Part shown: positions 45,001-54,965 of the stretch, piece after piece | Layout: each line of letters begins with the position of its first letter | How positions within the stretch are numbered: the stretch's first letter is position 1 | Assembly: GCA_016110215.1 (NCBI GenBank) | Contig: JADWQD010000029.1 | Location: forward strand, 32,030 to 96,029 | Length of the DNA stretch: 64,000 nt | Source of the DNA: Capronia americana | Taxonomy: Eukaryota > Ascomycota > Eurotiomycetes > Chaetothyriales > Herpotrichiellaceae | Direction of reading: 5' to 3' | Made by a program: the position numbers and the translations under genes | Notes under the pieces: model-generated | What the model was told of the DNA's origin: nothing | Seen by the model: the letters and a program-made list of their open reading frames with translations, nothing else | The model's database searches: none

Positions 45001-45390
45001 GCGCTGGTTGCTTGGTTGGCGAGAGAAGGCATCCTCGCAGCTCCTGTGACACCTTCTATGCAGCCGAACCGTTACCCAATCGATGGTGTCGATGCTTGCT
45101 CTCTTAGTAATCATGCTTCTTCTCACCAGCTGCCCACCCAGCCCGACATGCGAGGATGATTTGTCCAAGGACTTCCGTTCCGAGTAATTATGGGCGTGGC
45201 ATGTCCTGTGGCCGCCCTGGCACGCGGGGAATTGTTCGCACCTGCGTTTTCCTACATCGTTTCATCGAAAAGCTGAAAACCTAATTTTATTGTCATCGCC
45301 CTGTGCCACACCTTAGCCATCACCTAGCCATTGACTGATGTTTCTCACCAGCAGACGCGCGTACAACGCTCGTCGTCCTGACAGGTCACA
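42042..45390. other. Gene-poor divergent interval of 3.3 kb
   Basis: Between the divergent laccase and Zn2Cys6 genes. No gene could be supported: open frames such as 42962-43378 (minus) and 44842-45159 (plus) have no recognisable content. It includes both promoters; the laccase-proximal part carries the C-rich boxes and TATA-like element mentioned under the laccase. Confidence 0.4.
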
Positions 45391-46987
45391 ATGCGAACTT
45401 CACATCCATGCGATGGATGCGCACTAAGACGAGTGCGATGTGCTGGCGGACAGCCTTGCCTAGAATGCAAGCATAGATTGATCTCATGTACCTTTCTCCG
45501 GGTACGGCGGAAAAGAGGTCCCAAGGGGCCCCGCCCAGGCACCAGTCTGAAGATCGAGCAATTCCAGAAGACATTGCAAGAGAGCGGCAGCCAGCAATCC
45601 TTCTCAAGTTCACCCGAAGACTCTGCTTTACAGCAGAGCAGCGAGAGCCCCCCGGTGACTCAATCAAATGGCATTCCCTTGAAGGTCTACGAGAGATTCC
45701 TATACATCTTTCAGCAGCGACTGTACTCGGTTTGGCCTGTGGTTTCTTACGACGATCTCGTCGCCCGCCTCAGAAACAACCAGGATGACTATGAATCGTA
45801 TTCACTTGCAGCCGCTCTATGCTCGGCGGTCATTGCGCAATTGCGTCTCCCGGAGCACGTTGTTTCCTTCGACTCCGTTTCGTCTTTCGAACTGGCGGCA
45901 GAGTCACGAAGACTCAGAGGACTGTTTGAATACCAGGAGCACTTCACAATGTCATCCCTTCTCACCTCGTTCTTCCTCCACATCTATTTCGCAAATGCTG
46001 ATAAGCTTCGGACGGCTGGGTTCTTTCTGCGCGAATGTCTCACTTACGCGCATGGGCTGAAGCTGCATCAATCTGAATCTTATGCCGGCTTTAATCACAG
46101 GGACCGACAAATAAGACTACGAGTGTTCTGGATCTTATTTGTCTCGGAAAGGTAAGCTCACTTGGTCATCTTGAACGCCATCCCTAACGAAGCCTCGCAG
46201 AACATATTGTATTCAGAATGATCTGCCGATAACCCTGCGACCGATCAACGAGCTTCCGAATACCAACGCTATGGACGGATACGACAGTGCTCCGATGCCT
46301 GCGTTCGTTGCCTTGATACGATTATTCACCTTTCTCGATGGCGACATCCTCAAGTCGACGGCTTCGCCAGGCGACGCTATTATGCAGCTGCGCCCGAAAG
46401 ACAAAGTCTCCAGTCTACAGCACAATCTTGTACAACGGAGCATGGGGGTAGAGTTGGATGAATCGCAAAAGGTGGATTTACTAACGACGCAAAACTGGAT
46501 CCGGATTCTCTTGTGGCAGTACACCATTGCACATTTCTCGGTTTCCTGCCATGCCCAAGACCAGGCCTTTTCAGCATTACTTCCAGCGACCGTTGCACAC
46601 GATATGCTGTCAGTGCTTGACAAGGTATCTTGGAAGTCCGTACAGCCTCACGGATATGGCATGGTACGTGGCTCGAAGATATTATAGAAACATCTCTAAT
46701 GTTTGCAGGAACTCAAGATCTTCCGGATGGCAGACTCCCTTCTTGACGTGTTGCTGTGCGCGCCGGTGTCGGCTCCAACTCGCAGATTACTCACAGACTC
46801 AAGGGAATCACTGCATTCCTTGGAGAAAGTTCTAGTTCATGTTGGAGGGACAGATTCGCAATTCCTGGCAATCTTGAGGAAAAGAATGCTTGAATCTCAG
46901 CTGCCTCCTCCGGAAACCTTATGGAACGACATACAGATTTCGAGTCCTCAATACCAGCCAAAAGATGTGGCGAAATCTACTGGCTGA
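45391..46987 (+). CDS. Zn2Cys6 transcription activator, sugar/maltose-regulator-like
   Basis: Three exons, 45391-46151, 46201-46663 and 46709-46987, with introns of 49 and 45 nt, give 500 residues. The zinc cluster is canonical, C-x2-C-x6-C-x5-C-x2-C-x6-C at Cys 7, 10, 17, 23, 26 and 33, in the form CDGCALRRVRC. It is followed by the basic RVRRKRGPKGPR linker seen in maltose/sucrose and quinate-type activators. The middle shows the fungal TF regulatory region (LLTSFFLHIYFANADKLRTAGFFLRECLTYAHGLKLH, then NDLPITLRPINELP). It is nuclear by family. Nearby genes are an ISG12-like protein, an MlrC enzyme and a sugar-type permease, so it may be the pathway-specific activator of that group; this is inference from position only. 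Confidence 0.88.
46152..46200 (+). other. Intron 1 of the Zn2Cys6 gene
   Basis: 49-nt GT-AG intron (GTAAGC donor, CTAAC branch, CGCAG acceptor). Splicing joins LFVSER to TYCIQNDLP. Confidence 0.88.
46664..46708 (+). other. Intron 2 of the Zn2Cys6 gene
   Basis: 45-nt GT-AG intron (GTACGT donor, CTAAT branch, TGCAG acceptor). Splicing joins HGYGM to ELKIFRMAD. Confidence 0.85.
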
Positions 46988-47137
46988 ATGCACCGTTCTT
47001 TGCCACATGATCGCAGGTTTCCGTTGCAACGAGCACCATCGTGAACCATATCTCCAGCTAGGCTCAAGCTTTGCCGCTACCACACAAACGGTAGCACACG
47101 TTGGTATTACTCTTCCAAGAATTATTCTGCCATCTCT

Positions 47138-47535
47138 TCACAACTTGGATTTGTTCCAAAGAGCCCCTGCACCTCCAGCAGCGATGGCGGCTCCACCAAT
47201 TTTCGCAAGGCCATTGATGACGGCGAGACCGTACCCACCCGCGCCAGCACTTTGAGCGACGGCAAAGGGACCAGAGGCGGCGACATTTCCAAGGAGCCCG
47301 TGGATAGTCGCAGCTGTTGACGCTATCAGAATTTGGCAGCAGTTAGCACAATTTGGGGATCCAGACCGGGACAGAGGAATTACTTGCCTGCTTCGACACC
47401 CTGAGCTGTGAAGCCGATTGCGGAAAGAATGGGTGCTGTGACAAGCGCTGGCATTGCAACAATGACAAGGCTAGTGGTACCGACAGCCGCGCAGGCAGTG
47501 AGAGCGGGATTTTTGTTTATCCATTGAGCGGCCAT
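47138..47535 (-). CDS. Interferon-inducible IFI6/IFI27 (ISG12)-like small membrane protein
   Basis: Too short and too spliced to stand out as an open frame. Exons 47535-47388 and 47322-47138 give 110 residues. The protein is made of Ala/Gly-rich hydrophobic segments, with the family pattern PALVTAPILSAIGFTAQGVEA, then LGNVAASGPFAVAQSAGAGGYG and a last glycine-rich helix GGAAIAAGGAGALW. Fungal ISG12-like proteins are common; animal relatives act at mitochondrial or nuclear membranes, and the fungal role is unknown. The 65-nt intron has a GC donor (G|GCAAGT) with CTAAC branch and GATAG acceptor; using the nearby GT instead breaks the frame. A second intron probably lies just upstream of the ATG in the 5' UTR (GTATGA donor, CTGAC branch, ACAG directly before the ATG). 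Confidence 0.75.
47323..47387 (-). other. GC-AG intron of the ISG12-like gene
   Basis: 65 nt with donor GCAAGT, the consensus for the rare GC-AG class, a CTAACT branch site and a TAG acceptor. It is the only splice choice I found that keeps the family pattern in frame. Confidence 0.68.
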
Positions 47536-48021
47536 CTGTCAAATGTCAGCTCGTCCAGGCATGAGAAGCCCGTTGTTGACGGTGTTATCATACCTTTCCA
47601 GATAACTATAAGCTTTCACTGGCGTAATCCTGGCAAGTCGACGCGTAAAGAGCGGTTGCAGTCTTCAAAGCGATTTCAGATATCACTTGCGATTTGAGGT
47701 TCAGGCTGATGGCTTGAGTGGGAAGGCCTGGCGAGGAACTGAGGTCAGTCTGAACAGAAAACGGTCTGGAGCAGAGTTGGGAACTGGATGGGCACTCGCA
47801 GCATGAAGTTGCAGGCAGCAAATTCACAGGTGCAGAATTGGCCGCCAGCCATGGTAGGCAGTTAATAATAACCAGAAATCATCAGGCTGTTTGCCTTGCC
47901 TAGCCGTAGCTGGAGCGAACACGATCCCGACACGGCCCCATCACTCTGCGATGCTCTAAATCATGAAGTTAGAGCAACGCAACAGGAGAGGAGAAAACTC
48001 GAGTGGGTTCAAGATCACATT
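47536..48021. other. Intergenic, ISG12-like 5' side
   Basis: About 490 bp between the ISG12-like start and the MlrC stop (both minus). It likely contains the 5' UTR intron of the ISG12-like gene (about 47536-47594). A frame 47606-47827 is open but begins at GTG and is not recognisable. Confidence 0.5.
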
Positions 48022-49563
48022 TCATTCATCCGGGCCAAAGAGCTGCTCCTGCGACGACGGGATCAGGCGCGCCCGAAGGTCTGGGACTTCGCGGAACTCG
48101 TCGAAAGGGAACATCGGTCTGCGGATTCGATGGTGTCCAAGCCTCTTCAAATCTTGGTCAACTCCTCCCGGCGTGAGCGCAAGCCTCCAGTCAGCCGCCA
48201 TGTCATGAAGTTCTGGCTCCAGGTAACCAATCTTGACAATTACCACGTCTGCCTCGCGGGGCTTCAGTCCAAGATCAGTGAAGTCGTGCTCGTGATGATA
48301 CGGCTTTCGCAGCTCGGTGAGGATGGCAAAGACGCTGCCGACCTGTAGTACAGCCTCAATCCGAGCATCCCGGTCCCCGTGCTTGATGGCATGTACTCGG
48401 CCTGTGATCGTAATAGGGCCTGAATGAACATTATCGACTTCAGCACCAGCGGTGACTGTTACGGTAGCACCAATTCCTGCATCGATGCACGACTTTACTG
48501 CTTCGGGACCTGGAACGCTGGCATATATCACTGTTTGGCCGGTGGATTGTTTGAACTCGGGACGATTGAGCACATGAGTCAAGCCCCAGGTCATGTCGCC
48601 ACTGCCGCCGGCAGTTGGGTTGTCTCCTGAGTCGCTGATGAAGAAGGGATATTTGTCTGATGCCAAAGCCGCATCGATGCATTCGTCGAGAGAGCCCGTT
48701 GGCCCGACAAAGTTGAAGTCTCTGTGTGCATTCCAGAAGATCTGCGCGAGGTTCTCGGCTCCATTCTTGACCGCGCCTTCGTCCCAGCCGGTCACCATCA
48801 CGACAGCTCGATTCCGAGGTTCGTCTGCCCACGGATAGCCGACCCATATAGAAGCATCGATCACTCCCTGTTGGGACGCTGCGGTTTGGACAGCATCGTA
48901 GATGTGCTTGGCCGGCTCAACTCGAGTTGAGGTCTGCTCGCCCGGAAGCAAGACAGGAACGGGTACCCATGCCTTTGCGGGCATCCTGGGCAAGTCGTGA
49001 GCCGTCTTCCCACCTGGTGTTTGTGTCAGAAGATCAACGAGATTTCGGCAAGCTCGTTCCTTGGTTTCGCGCACGTCGATATGTGGTGCTGTGCGATAGC
49101 ATGTGATCAAATCAGTTTGGTGTGCAAGTTGGCGACTTACATTGCCATGCAAGTCCATCGATGCTGACACGACTACGTTGCGACCGATGGCTTTGCGGAT
49201 GCGGCAAAGAAGCTCCGTTTCAACGTCGTCGATGCCCTCCACGCACATGGCTCCATGTATATCGTACCACAGGCCATCGATGGTGGTTGAAGCGGCAATT
49301 GCATTCAGCCGTTCTATGATCTCGTCTGCCAGTTCTTCAAAAGCAGGACGGGTGACGACGCCGCCTGGTAGAGCATGGCCGATGAGTGCGCCATGCCAGT
49401 TTGCCATCTTTCCCAGAGACGCATCTTGATCGAGGAACGAATACTTTTCGATGATCTCGTGGCCGCGCTTGGGATGAAAAGCCGCAGCAGACGTCTTGGA
49501 TGGCGTGAAGGTCGAAGTCTCACAGGCCAGTCCCGCGACTGCAATAGCTGGTCGTTGGGACAT
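48022..49563 (-). CDS. MlrC-family zinc metalloenzyme (microcystinase C-like, M81)
   Basis: Single-exon frame of 513 residues from the first ATG (49563); an upstream GTG at 49584 was not used. The N-terminal MlrC domain starts with IAVAGLACETSTFTPS and carries GLWYDIHGAMCVEGIDDVE, SASMDLHGNVS and CYRTAPHIDVRET, containing the acidic and histidine residues proposed to bind zinc. The C-terminal domain starts near SDSGDNPTAGGSGD, also conserved. Bacterial MlrC cleaves linear microcystin fragments, but most members, including many fungal ones, have unknown natural substrates; the name should not be read as a toxin-degrading activity here. It is divergent from a sugar-type MFS permease with 504 bp between the starts, which suggests a shared promoter and uptake coupled to breakdown of one substrate. 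Confidence 0.88.
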   Translation of the reverse strand: MSQRPAIAVAGLACETSTFTPSKTSAAAFHPKRGHEIIEKYSFLDQDASLGKMANWHGALIGHALPGGVVTRPAFEELADEIIERLNAIAASTTIDGLWYDIHGAMCVEGIDDVETELLCRIRKAIGRNVVVSASMDLHGNVSRQLAHQTDLITCYRTAPHIDVRETKERACRNLVDLLTQTPGGKTAHDLPRMPAKAWVPVPVLLPGEQTSTRVEPAKHIYDAVQTAASQQGVIDASIWVGYPWADEPRNRAVVMVTGWDEGAVKNGAENLAQIFWNAHRDFNFVGPTGSLDECIDAALASDKYPFFISDSGDNPTAGGSGDMTWGLTHVLNRPEFKQSTGQTVIYASVPGPEAVKSCIDAGIGATVTVTAGAEVDNVHSGPITITGRVHAIKHGDRDARIEAVLQVGSVFAILTELRKPYHHEHDFTDLGLKPREADVVIVKIGYLEPELHDMAADWRLALTPGGVDQDLKRLGHHRIRRPMFPFDEFREVPDLRARLIPSSQEQLFGPDE

Positions 49564-50067
49564 CCCGGGTTGTCTTGATTTCACATAGTGGTGAGTGATG
49601 GAAGGATGTCGTGCGCGTGGTCTTTTCAGGTTGGTGCGTCACCAGGGTGGTTCGATCAAGACGATGGAATGGCTCGTTCTGGAAGGCGTGGATCAGCCCG
49701 AAGAGGCTTATCAAGTGCAAATCAAAAGTCCGGCCGCATGGCTGCAGTCAAGGATAAGCCTTTATGCCGGCGGGCGGAGATTTGCCGTGCAGCTTCCACA
49801 AAGCTTCGCCTATTCGATGTACTCGCTCTTCTCCGCCTTCGCGTACGGTGTTGGATTCATGATTGCGGAAGTTGTCAAGTCTAGTGCTGTTGGAGAGGGC
49901 AAAAGATACCACCTCATGGAGGGGAGAGGCGATAGGGAAGCCATGGAGTCGCTTCTTTATCACCCACGCCCATCTCGCGCTGTCAGAGCGGCTCACCTCG
50001 AGGTGCGGTCTGAAACACCATTCTTCGGATTCTAGGCCCAGTTTGAAACTGGTATTGCATATTCAGA
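49564..50067. promoter_or_regulatory. Divergent promoter of the MlrC and MFS permease genes
   Basis: 504 bp between two divergent starts. A plus-strand frame from ATG 49598 to 50035 (145 codons) lies here but has no recognisable content and would fill the whole promoter, so I do not call it. No regulator site was identified with confidence. Confidence 0.5.
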
Positions 50068-51895
50068 ATGTTGCAAAAGACTCCAACAGGCACCTGGCTA
50101 CCGGCCTGGGTACCCGAGTCGACGTTGACTCTGTCGGCCTTGCTGCTGGTCTGTTCGATGGTGCAATCAGCGGTAAGTGTTTGCCTTGAGCATCGCGGAC
50201 TCTTCTGACACCATCCAGACTGGTGGGTATGATGGGTCAATGCTCAACGGTCTCAACATTCTGCCCTCATATACCGAGTACTTCGATCTGAACGCTGCAA
50301 CCACTGGTCTCAACACTGCTTCCGTCTTCATCGGCGGCTTTTTCGGCCCACTCGTCTCAGGAGTCATTGCAGACCGCCTCGGTCGACGTCCTGCTGTCTT
50401 CTGGGGCTCAGCACTGACGCTCGTCGGAGTAATACTCCAGACTGCCGCCCAGAACATTGCAATGTTCGTGGTTGCACGCATAATCCTCGGATTCGGCTCA
50501 GCCATCTCTGGAATTGGCGGTGGTGTGTACTTGTCCGAGGCCTTTCCAAGCAAGTATCGAGCATGGGGAGTCGGCATGTTGAACAACTTTTACTAGTAAG
50601 GTCCAGCGATTTGTTAGCGACAATCTTGCTGACGGTTCGCAGTGTTGGAGCACTGATCGCAGCTGGAATCACCCTGGGGACAGGCCAATGGCAATCGACG
50701 TGGGCATGGAGAGCGCCGTCCTTAATTCAGGGCATCTTCTCATTGTTGTGCATCATCGTTTTGCCTTTCATGTGAGTAGTCTGGAGAGTTCGTTCAGACA
50801 AAAGCTGACCTTCTAGTCCTGAGTCGCCGCGTTGGCTGGTTAGGCAAGGGCTGTATGAAGAAGCACGAACCGCTGTGGCCCAGACCAATGCCAATGGGGA
50901 TGTTAACGACCCGGTTGTGCTAACGGTATACAAAGAAATCATTGACACGCTGAATTGGGAAAAGGAGAACCTCATGACCTTCAAAGAAACCATCAAGCAT
51001 CCGGTCTCGAGAAAACGGCTGTTGATCGGGATGTCGCCAGGACCGTTCTCTTGCATTGCCGGTAACATTATTGCTTCATACTACCTTGGTCCTGAGCTCG
51101 ACACTGCCGGCATCACAAGTTCAAACCAGCAGCTGAAAGCAGTACGTATCTGTCCTGATCAGCATTACCCTGGCTGACCTCGGCAGAATGTTGTGCTCAA
51201 TGTATGGTGCCTCGCCTGTGCCCTGGCCGGTACACACTTGATTGCTCGATGGGGTCGCAAGCCGACGGCAATTTTGTCGCAGTGTCTGCTGATTACATGT
51301 CTCTTCATCATTGGAGGTCTGTCGAAACTGTACGCTGATGATCCTGATGGCGCCTCGAAGAGCTTGGTCTATGGGGATGTGGCTGTCATGTTCCTGTTCC
51401 AAGGGTTCTACTCCATTGCATGGACGCCATTGCTGTACCTCTACCCGCCCGAGGTCATGAATTATGCAATCCGAGCTAATGGACTTGCGTTCTCCTCGTT
51501 CATGCTGAACGCTCTTGCGTGAGTCGATTGTTTCTTTCTCATTTGACGTTCAAGCCGCTGATGCTCACAGTGTTCTCCTTGTTTTCATCATGCCGATCGG
51601 CTTGAACAACATTGGGTGGAAGATGTATATCGTGAATGGATCGTGGGACATCATTGTCGTGGTCCTGATCGTAAGTCGAATCTGTTGATTGCATGATTGA
51701 TCGCTAATGATTCAGGCTGTATTTTGGGTAGAGACAAAAGGCCGAACACTTGAGGAGATCGATGCCATCTTCGAAGGCCATAAGCATTCCAACGTCCCAG
51801 ATGTTGAACTGGTTCGGAGAGGAAAGGCGCACATCAATGTCGGCGAAGTGGAGCAGGAAATCCATACTGTCGTGCAGACGACAAAGTTGGAGTAA
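50068..51895 (+). CDS. MFS sugar-type permease (lactose permease/LAC12-like)
   Basis: Seven exons: 50068-50172, 50219-50595, 50643-50771, 50817-51141, 51187-51518, 51571-51670 and 51716-51895. The six introns are 45-52 nt, all GT-AG with good branch sites, and the protein has 515 residues. Family signatures: GGYDGSMLNGL after the first helix, DRLGRRP (motif A), FPSKYRAWGVGMLNNF, PESPRWLVRQG after helix 6, GWKMY and the terminal VETKGRTLEEID. It should have twelve transmembrane helices in the plasma membrane and transport sugars or related polyols by proton symport; the ligand is not readable from sequence. The N-terminus is short (about 20 residues before the first helix). The divergent arrangement with MlrC suggests joint control. 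Confidence 0.9.
50173..50218 (+). other. MFS permease intron 1
   Basis: 46-nt GT-AG intron in phase 0, joining SMVQSA to TGGYDGSM. It defines the first exon and the ATG at 50068. Confidence 0.85.
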
Positions 51896-52019
51896 CATGG
51901 TGGATGTGGCAGACTTTGATCTTCGTGGGTTGTTGCAAATAGAATGAACAGGCGGCAATGGTCCGATGGTGAGCTGTTTTGTGTAAGAACTGCATCCAGC
52001 AACGTCAAAATATCAGTCT

Positions 52020-53380
52020 GCGCTTCGTCTCAACAAGTAGGAAGACCATAGTGAATGTTGCAAGCCAGATGCCTGCGGCGCCTACTGTCTGCATAGTGTA
52101 CTCGAACATCTCGCGTTGAACCAACTTGTAGGTACGTTGCCATATCAAGACATTGACAAATGGCAGAGAAGACAAGTGACCACTTTCTTCCGACCAAGGG
52201 CAATTGAACTGATGCCTACTATACCAATCAAGTAGACGTGGAGATATGCCCTGTACGTGTCCGTAACAATATCTTGACGGCTACCGACATTCTTTCGCAG
52301 GAGAATGATTGAAGGTATTCCTGCCAGATTGAAGGACCAGTAGGCACCCTGCAAGACGTCTTGGTCATTGCGATCCACGAGCGCTGGTGGACACAATATC
52401 AAAGCAATCACCAAGAGAATCGTGCAGCTCTTGAGGAAAAGCCCCTTCAAGTGTTTGGAGCTGGCGAGGGAAGTCCTCGAGCAGACTCTTGTTCATTTCT
52501 GCAGTAGTTTTGAAACTGGAATTCTGCGAAGCCGCAACGTCTCGGGCATGGAGATGCTGCAGATACGAACTGAAGGCGGTGCACGATTGAATTTGGCAAT
52601 CCTGTCAAGGACTTCGATGACCTCTGCGTCTTTGCCTTGACTGAGGAACTTTGGTGGCTCGTGGAATTGGAAGCTGACGTGCCGAAGGAAGAAGACAACC
52701 GAAGTCATACAGCCTAGTACAATAACATCGGTAGCGCCAATCCATGTTGGAGACAGTGCAGCACCCCTTGCTGTCCGCAACTGCGTCGCAAGACGGAAAG
52801 GGTACGATTGCACTTCCTCTTAGCAGCTGCTCCGTATGCAACGCCACAAGCCGTCATAACACCACCGGGTTGCCACATGGACAGAAGAGAGATAAGGTAT
52901 CGGCAGTTCAGAGGGAGGTCGAGGGCAGTGTTGCGTAATTTGTAATGTTCCGTCAATGCCTAGAGAAGCAAGGGAGGATATCCCACATATTACGCCGCAG
53001 TGGTACTTTGGAGCGGGCCTGTCGAAGTCAGTAGATCCCCCAAAAAGCGACGTGTGACACCTGCGCGCTTGGTTCAAAGCGGAGCAAATCAAGCAGGTGA
53101 GGTTGGAGGCATAACTTCTTCCAGCTGTCAGGCGCATTCATCTCGCGATAGATGGCGCAAGCGATCAAGCCAACAGCCTGCGCCCAGACGAGCTCGAAGG
53201 AGTATCCGAGCGCACAAGAACCAGATGCATGTGTGTGATCTTCCGAATCCGAACTTGGCAACCCCGGCATTGATCAGTGCAGCCTCCTTTTCAAAATTGG
53301 GGAGTGGGTTTGCCGCTCTTTCTCTCAAGATGCTGCCGAAGGTTAGATCAGTGTTGGAGGCGACTCCGATCTTCCCGTAG
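52020..53380 (-). pseudogene. Decayed SVOP-like MFS transporter
   Basis: Pieces of one transporter occur in the right order on the minus strand but in different frames. From about 53375 down: NPIYGKIG... LPNFEKEAALINAGVAKFGFGR (preceded by an in-frame TAG), then after a frame change WAQAVGLIACAI (near 53190-53150). A missing or scrambled part with stops follows. Then come LPLNCRYLISLLSMWQPGGVMTACGVAYG (near 52910-52830), SNMDWRYRCY, then VVFFLRHVSFQFHEPPKFLSQGKDAEVIEVLDRIAKFN (near 52710-52590), and two later hydrophobic blocks to about 52025 ending MVFLLVETK. This is the SV2/SVOP-type layout (WFLCALGY, SNMGWRY, RFRESPKFL). At least one stop and three or more frameshifts rule out a working full-length product. 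It lies tail to tail with the intact MFS permease, which is of a different subfamily, so it is not a local duplicate. Confidence 0.72.
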
Positions 53381-54303
53381 ATAGGATTCTACTGTCCGGG
53401 AGGAGCACGACTGTCGTCATTGTCGAGGTGGGAGGCAGCTTGCTCATGGATTGGTCGTTCAAGAGCTAGGGTCGGGTCGCGCACTGGCATGTTCATATCT
53501 GTTGGGTGTGAGCAGAGGCTTATCAAAGCTTGTGACGAACGTACCTAAGAAGACTCATCGGGAACTTGCGGCTTACCAGGAGGAGAAATTGAAGGTCCAT
53601 GACTGCTGCCTGTGGGTGGATATAAAGCATCTTTACGCAAAAGTGTGCGTACACGATAGGCTTGAACAAGGATGTCACGACACGGGATCTGGGTGCTCAA
53701 GACACAGTTGCTGAAGCAAAGTCTTTGCGGGCTCCAACGACAGCTCATGGTCGTTCAAGCAGGCTGGATGGAAAAATCATAGAGATCGTCGACCAATGGC
53801 AGTGACCGCGATCTGCCTCAGGTCGCATGCTTGCCCAGTACTGAGGTTGTCAAGATCGTTGGCAATGGAGCGCGTGGGAGGCTAAGTTAAGCTTATCTTA
53901 GGAGGGGCGGCGGAAATGATTACCGACAATCAACATGCGGCAGGCAGCTGTAGGCCAGACTTGGTCAGATGCAGGTTAAGACGGACGTGCTAAATATCCA
54001 CACGAGGGTCCGACCAGAGTGTTACGAGTAGCAGGCATGGGGAAGTGCAAATCTTTCGCGAATTGGCTTTTCGGATGGTGCATTTTCAAGTCCTCGATGG
54101 AAAAGGGGAGCTCCTCGCGTCATGAAACACGGTTGTGTTTGAGAAGGCGCTATGCATTTCTTGGACTGAGGGATATTCTTGCTTGTCAATAATTCTACAG
54201 CAGGGGGACGTCAATCACAAGTACGATTCTGCACCCAGCGGAATCGATCGCACAAAAGAGTCGAATTTGTTTCCATTTGGCATTGCTGGATGAATTCCGG
54301 GTA
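53381..54303. other. Intergenic region of 0.9 kb
   Basis: Between the pseudogene 5' side and the stop of the glycine-rich protein gene (both minus). No gene or repeat recognised; it may contain the remains of the pseudogene's promoter. Confidence 0.45.
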
Positions 54304-54965
54304 TCAAGCTTCAGATTGCAATTGAGTTCGAAGTTCAGTCCAAGTCGTGCTGACTATGGGACATCCAACACCGCTTCCGGGTCCTCCATTGACATTCTGC
54401 AGGGCCACGATACACGTGTTCAGACGTGCGAGTTGATCAGCTGCCGAATTGCCTGTGGGTGCTGTTAGCAAAAACGTTTCGAGGTCCACCAATGCGGCAC
54501 GGACCTGTTGGAAACGATGCTCCTCCTGCCACTTGTGCCTGGACGGCAGTGACCAGATTGTTCACGGGTGGTGGACAGGTGCATCTGTAAGGTCAGAGGT
54601 TGTTCTCGTCCTGTTTGAAAATGGACTTACGGAATGGCCTTTCCATTGTCGCCAACGCAGTTCGCTGTTCCATCATTGGCTTTTACACCAGGAGTGATGC
54701 CGTAAGGAGGGATCAGGGAGGCTTGTACAGCGCCAGATCCTCCCGTCGCAGCACCACCGCCACCGCCATTGCCAGCAGCAGCAGGAGCGGCAGCAGCGGA
54801 GGTGGCGGCAGCCGGAGTACCAGAAGCTACGGTGACAAAGGTGTTGGGAGCGTTTCCACCCCCATGGTTGAAGCCACCACCGCCGCCACCTCGACCTCCG
54901 CCGCCTCTTTGAGCAACAGAGAGGGCCGGAAGAATGGCAAAGGCTAACAGGAAGAAGGAGCGCAT
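54304..54965 (-). CDS. Small secreted glycine/alanine-rich protein with conserved Cys-containing C-terminus
   Basis: Three exons, 54965-54631, 54584-54505 and 54452-54304, with introns of 46 and 52 nt, give 187 residues. A signal peptide (MRSFFLLAFAILPALSVA) precedes a QRGGGGRGGGGGG stretch and an Ala/Gly/Ser-rich middle. The C-terminal half, starting at about NDGTANCVGDNGKAIPCTCPPP, has four cysteines and the pattern ASFPTGNSAADQLARLNTCIVALQN then GVGCPIVSTTW. That pattern is typical of a common family of small secreted fungal proteins of unknown function. It is probably a wall or extracellular matrix component. Both introns have CTGAC/CTAAC branch sites and CAG acceptors. Confidence 0.78.
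54453..54504 (-). other. Intron 2 of the glycine-rich secreted protein gene
   Basis: 52-nt GT-AG intron (GTCCGT donor, CTAAC branch, CACAG acceptor), joining ASFPT to GNSAADQL. Confidence 0.78.
54585..54630 (-). other. Intron 1 of the glycine-rich secreted protein gene
   Basis: 46-nt GT-AG intron (GTAAGT donor, CTGAC branch, TACAG acceptor), joining NGKAIP to CTCPPP. Confidence 0.8.

Noticed and set aside
49598..50035. Plus-strand frame of 145 codons in the MlrC/MFS divergent promoter
   Set aside because: No family resemblance, and it would occupy the entire promoter of both neighbours. Tested as an upstream exon of the permease, but the permease model is complete without it.
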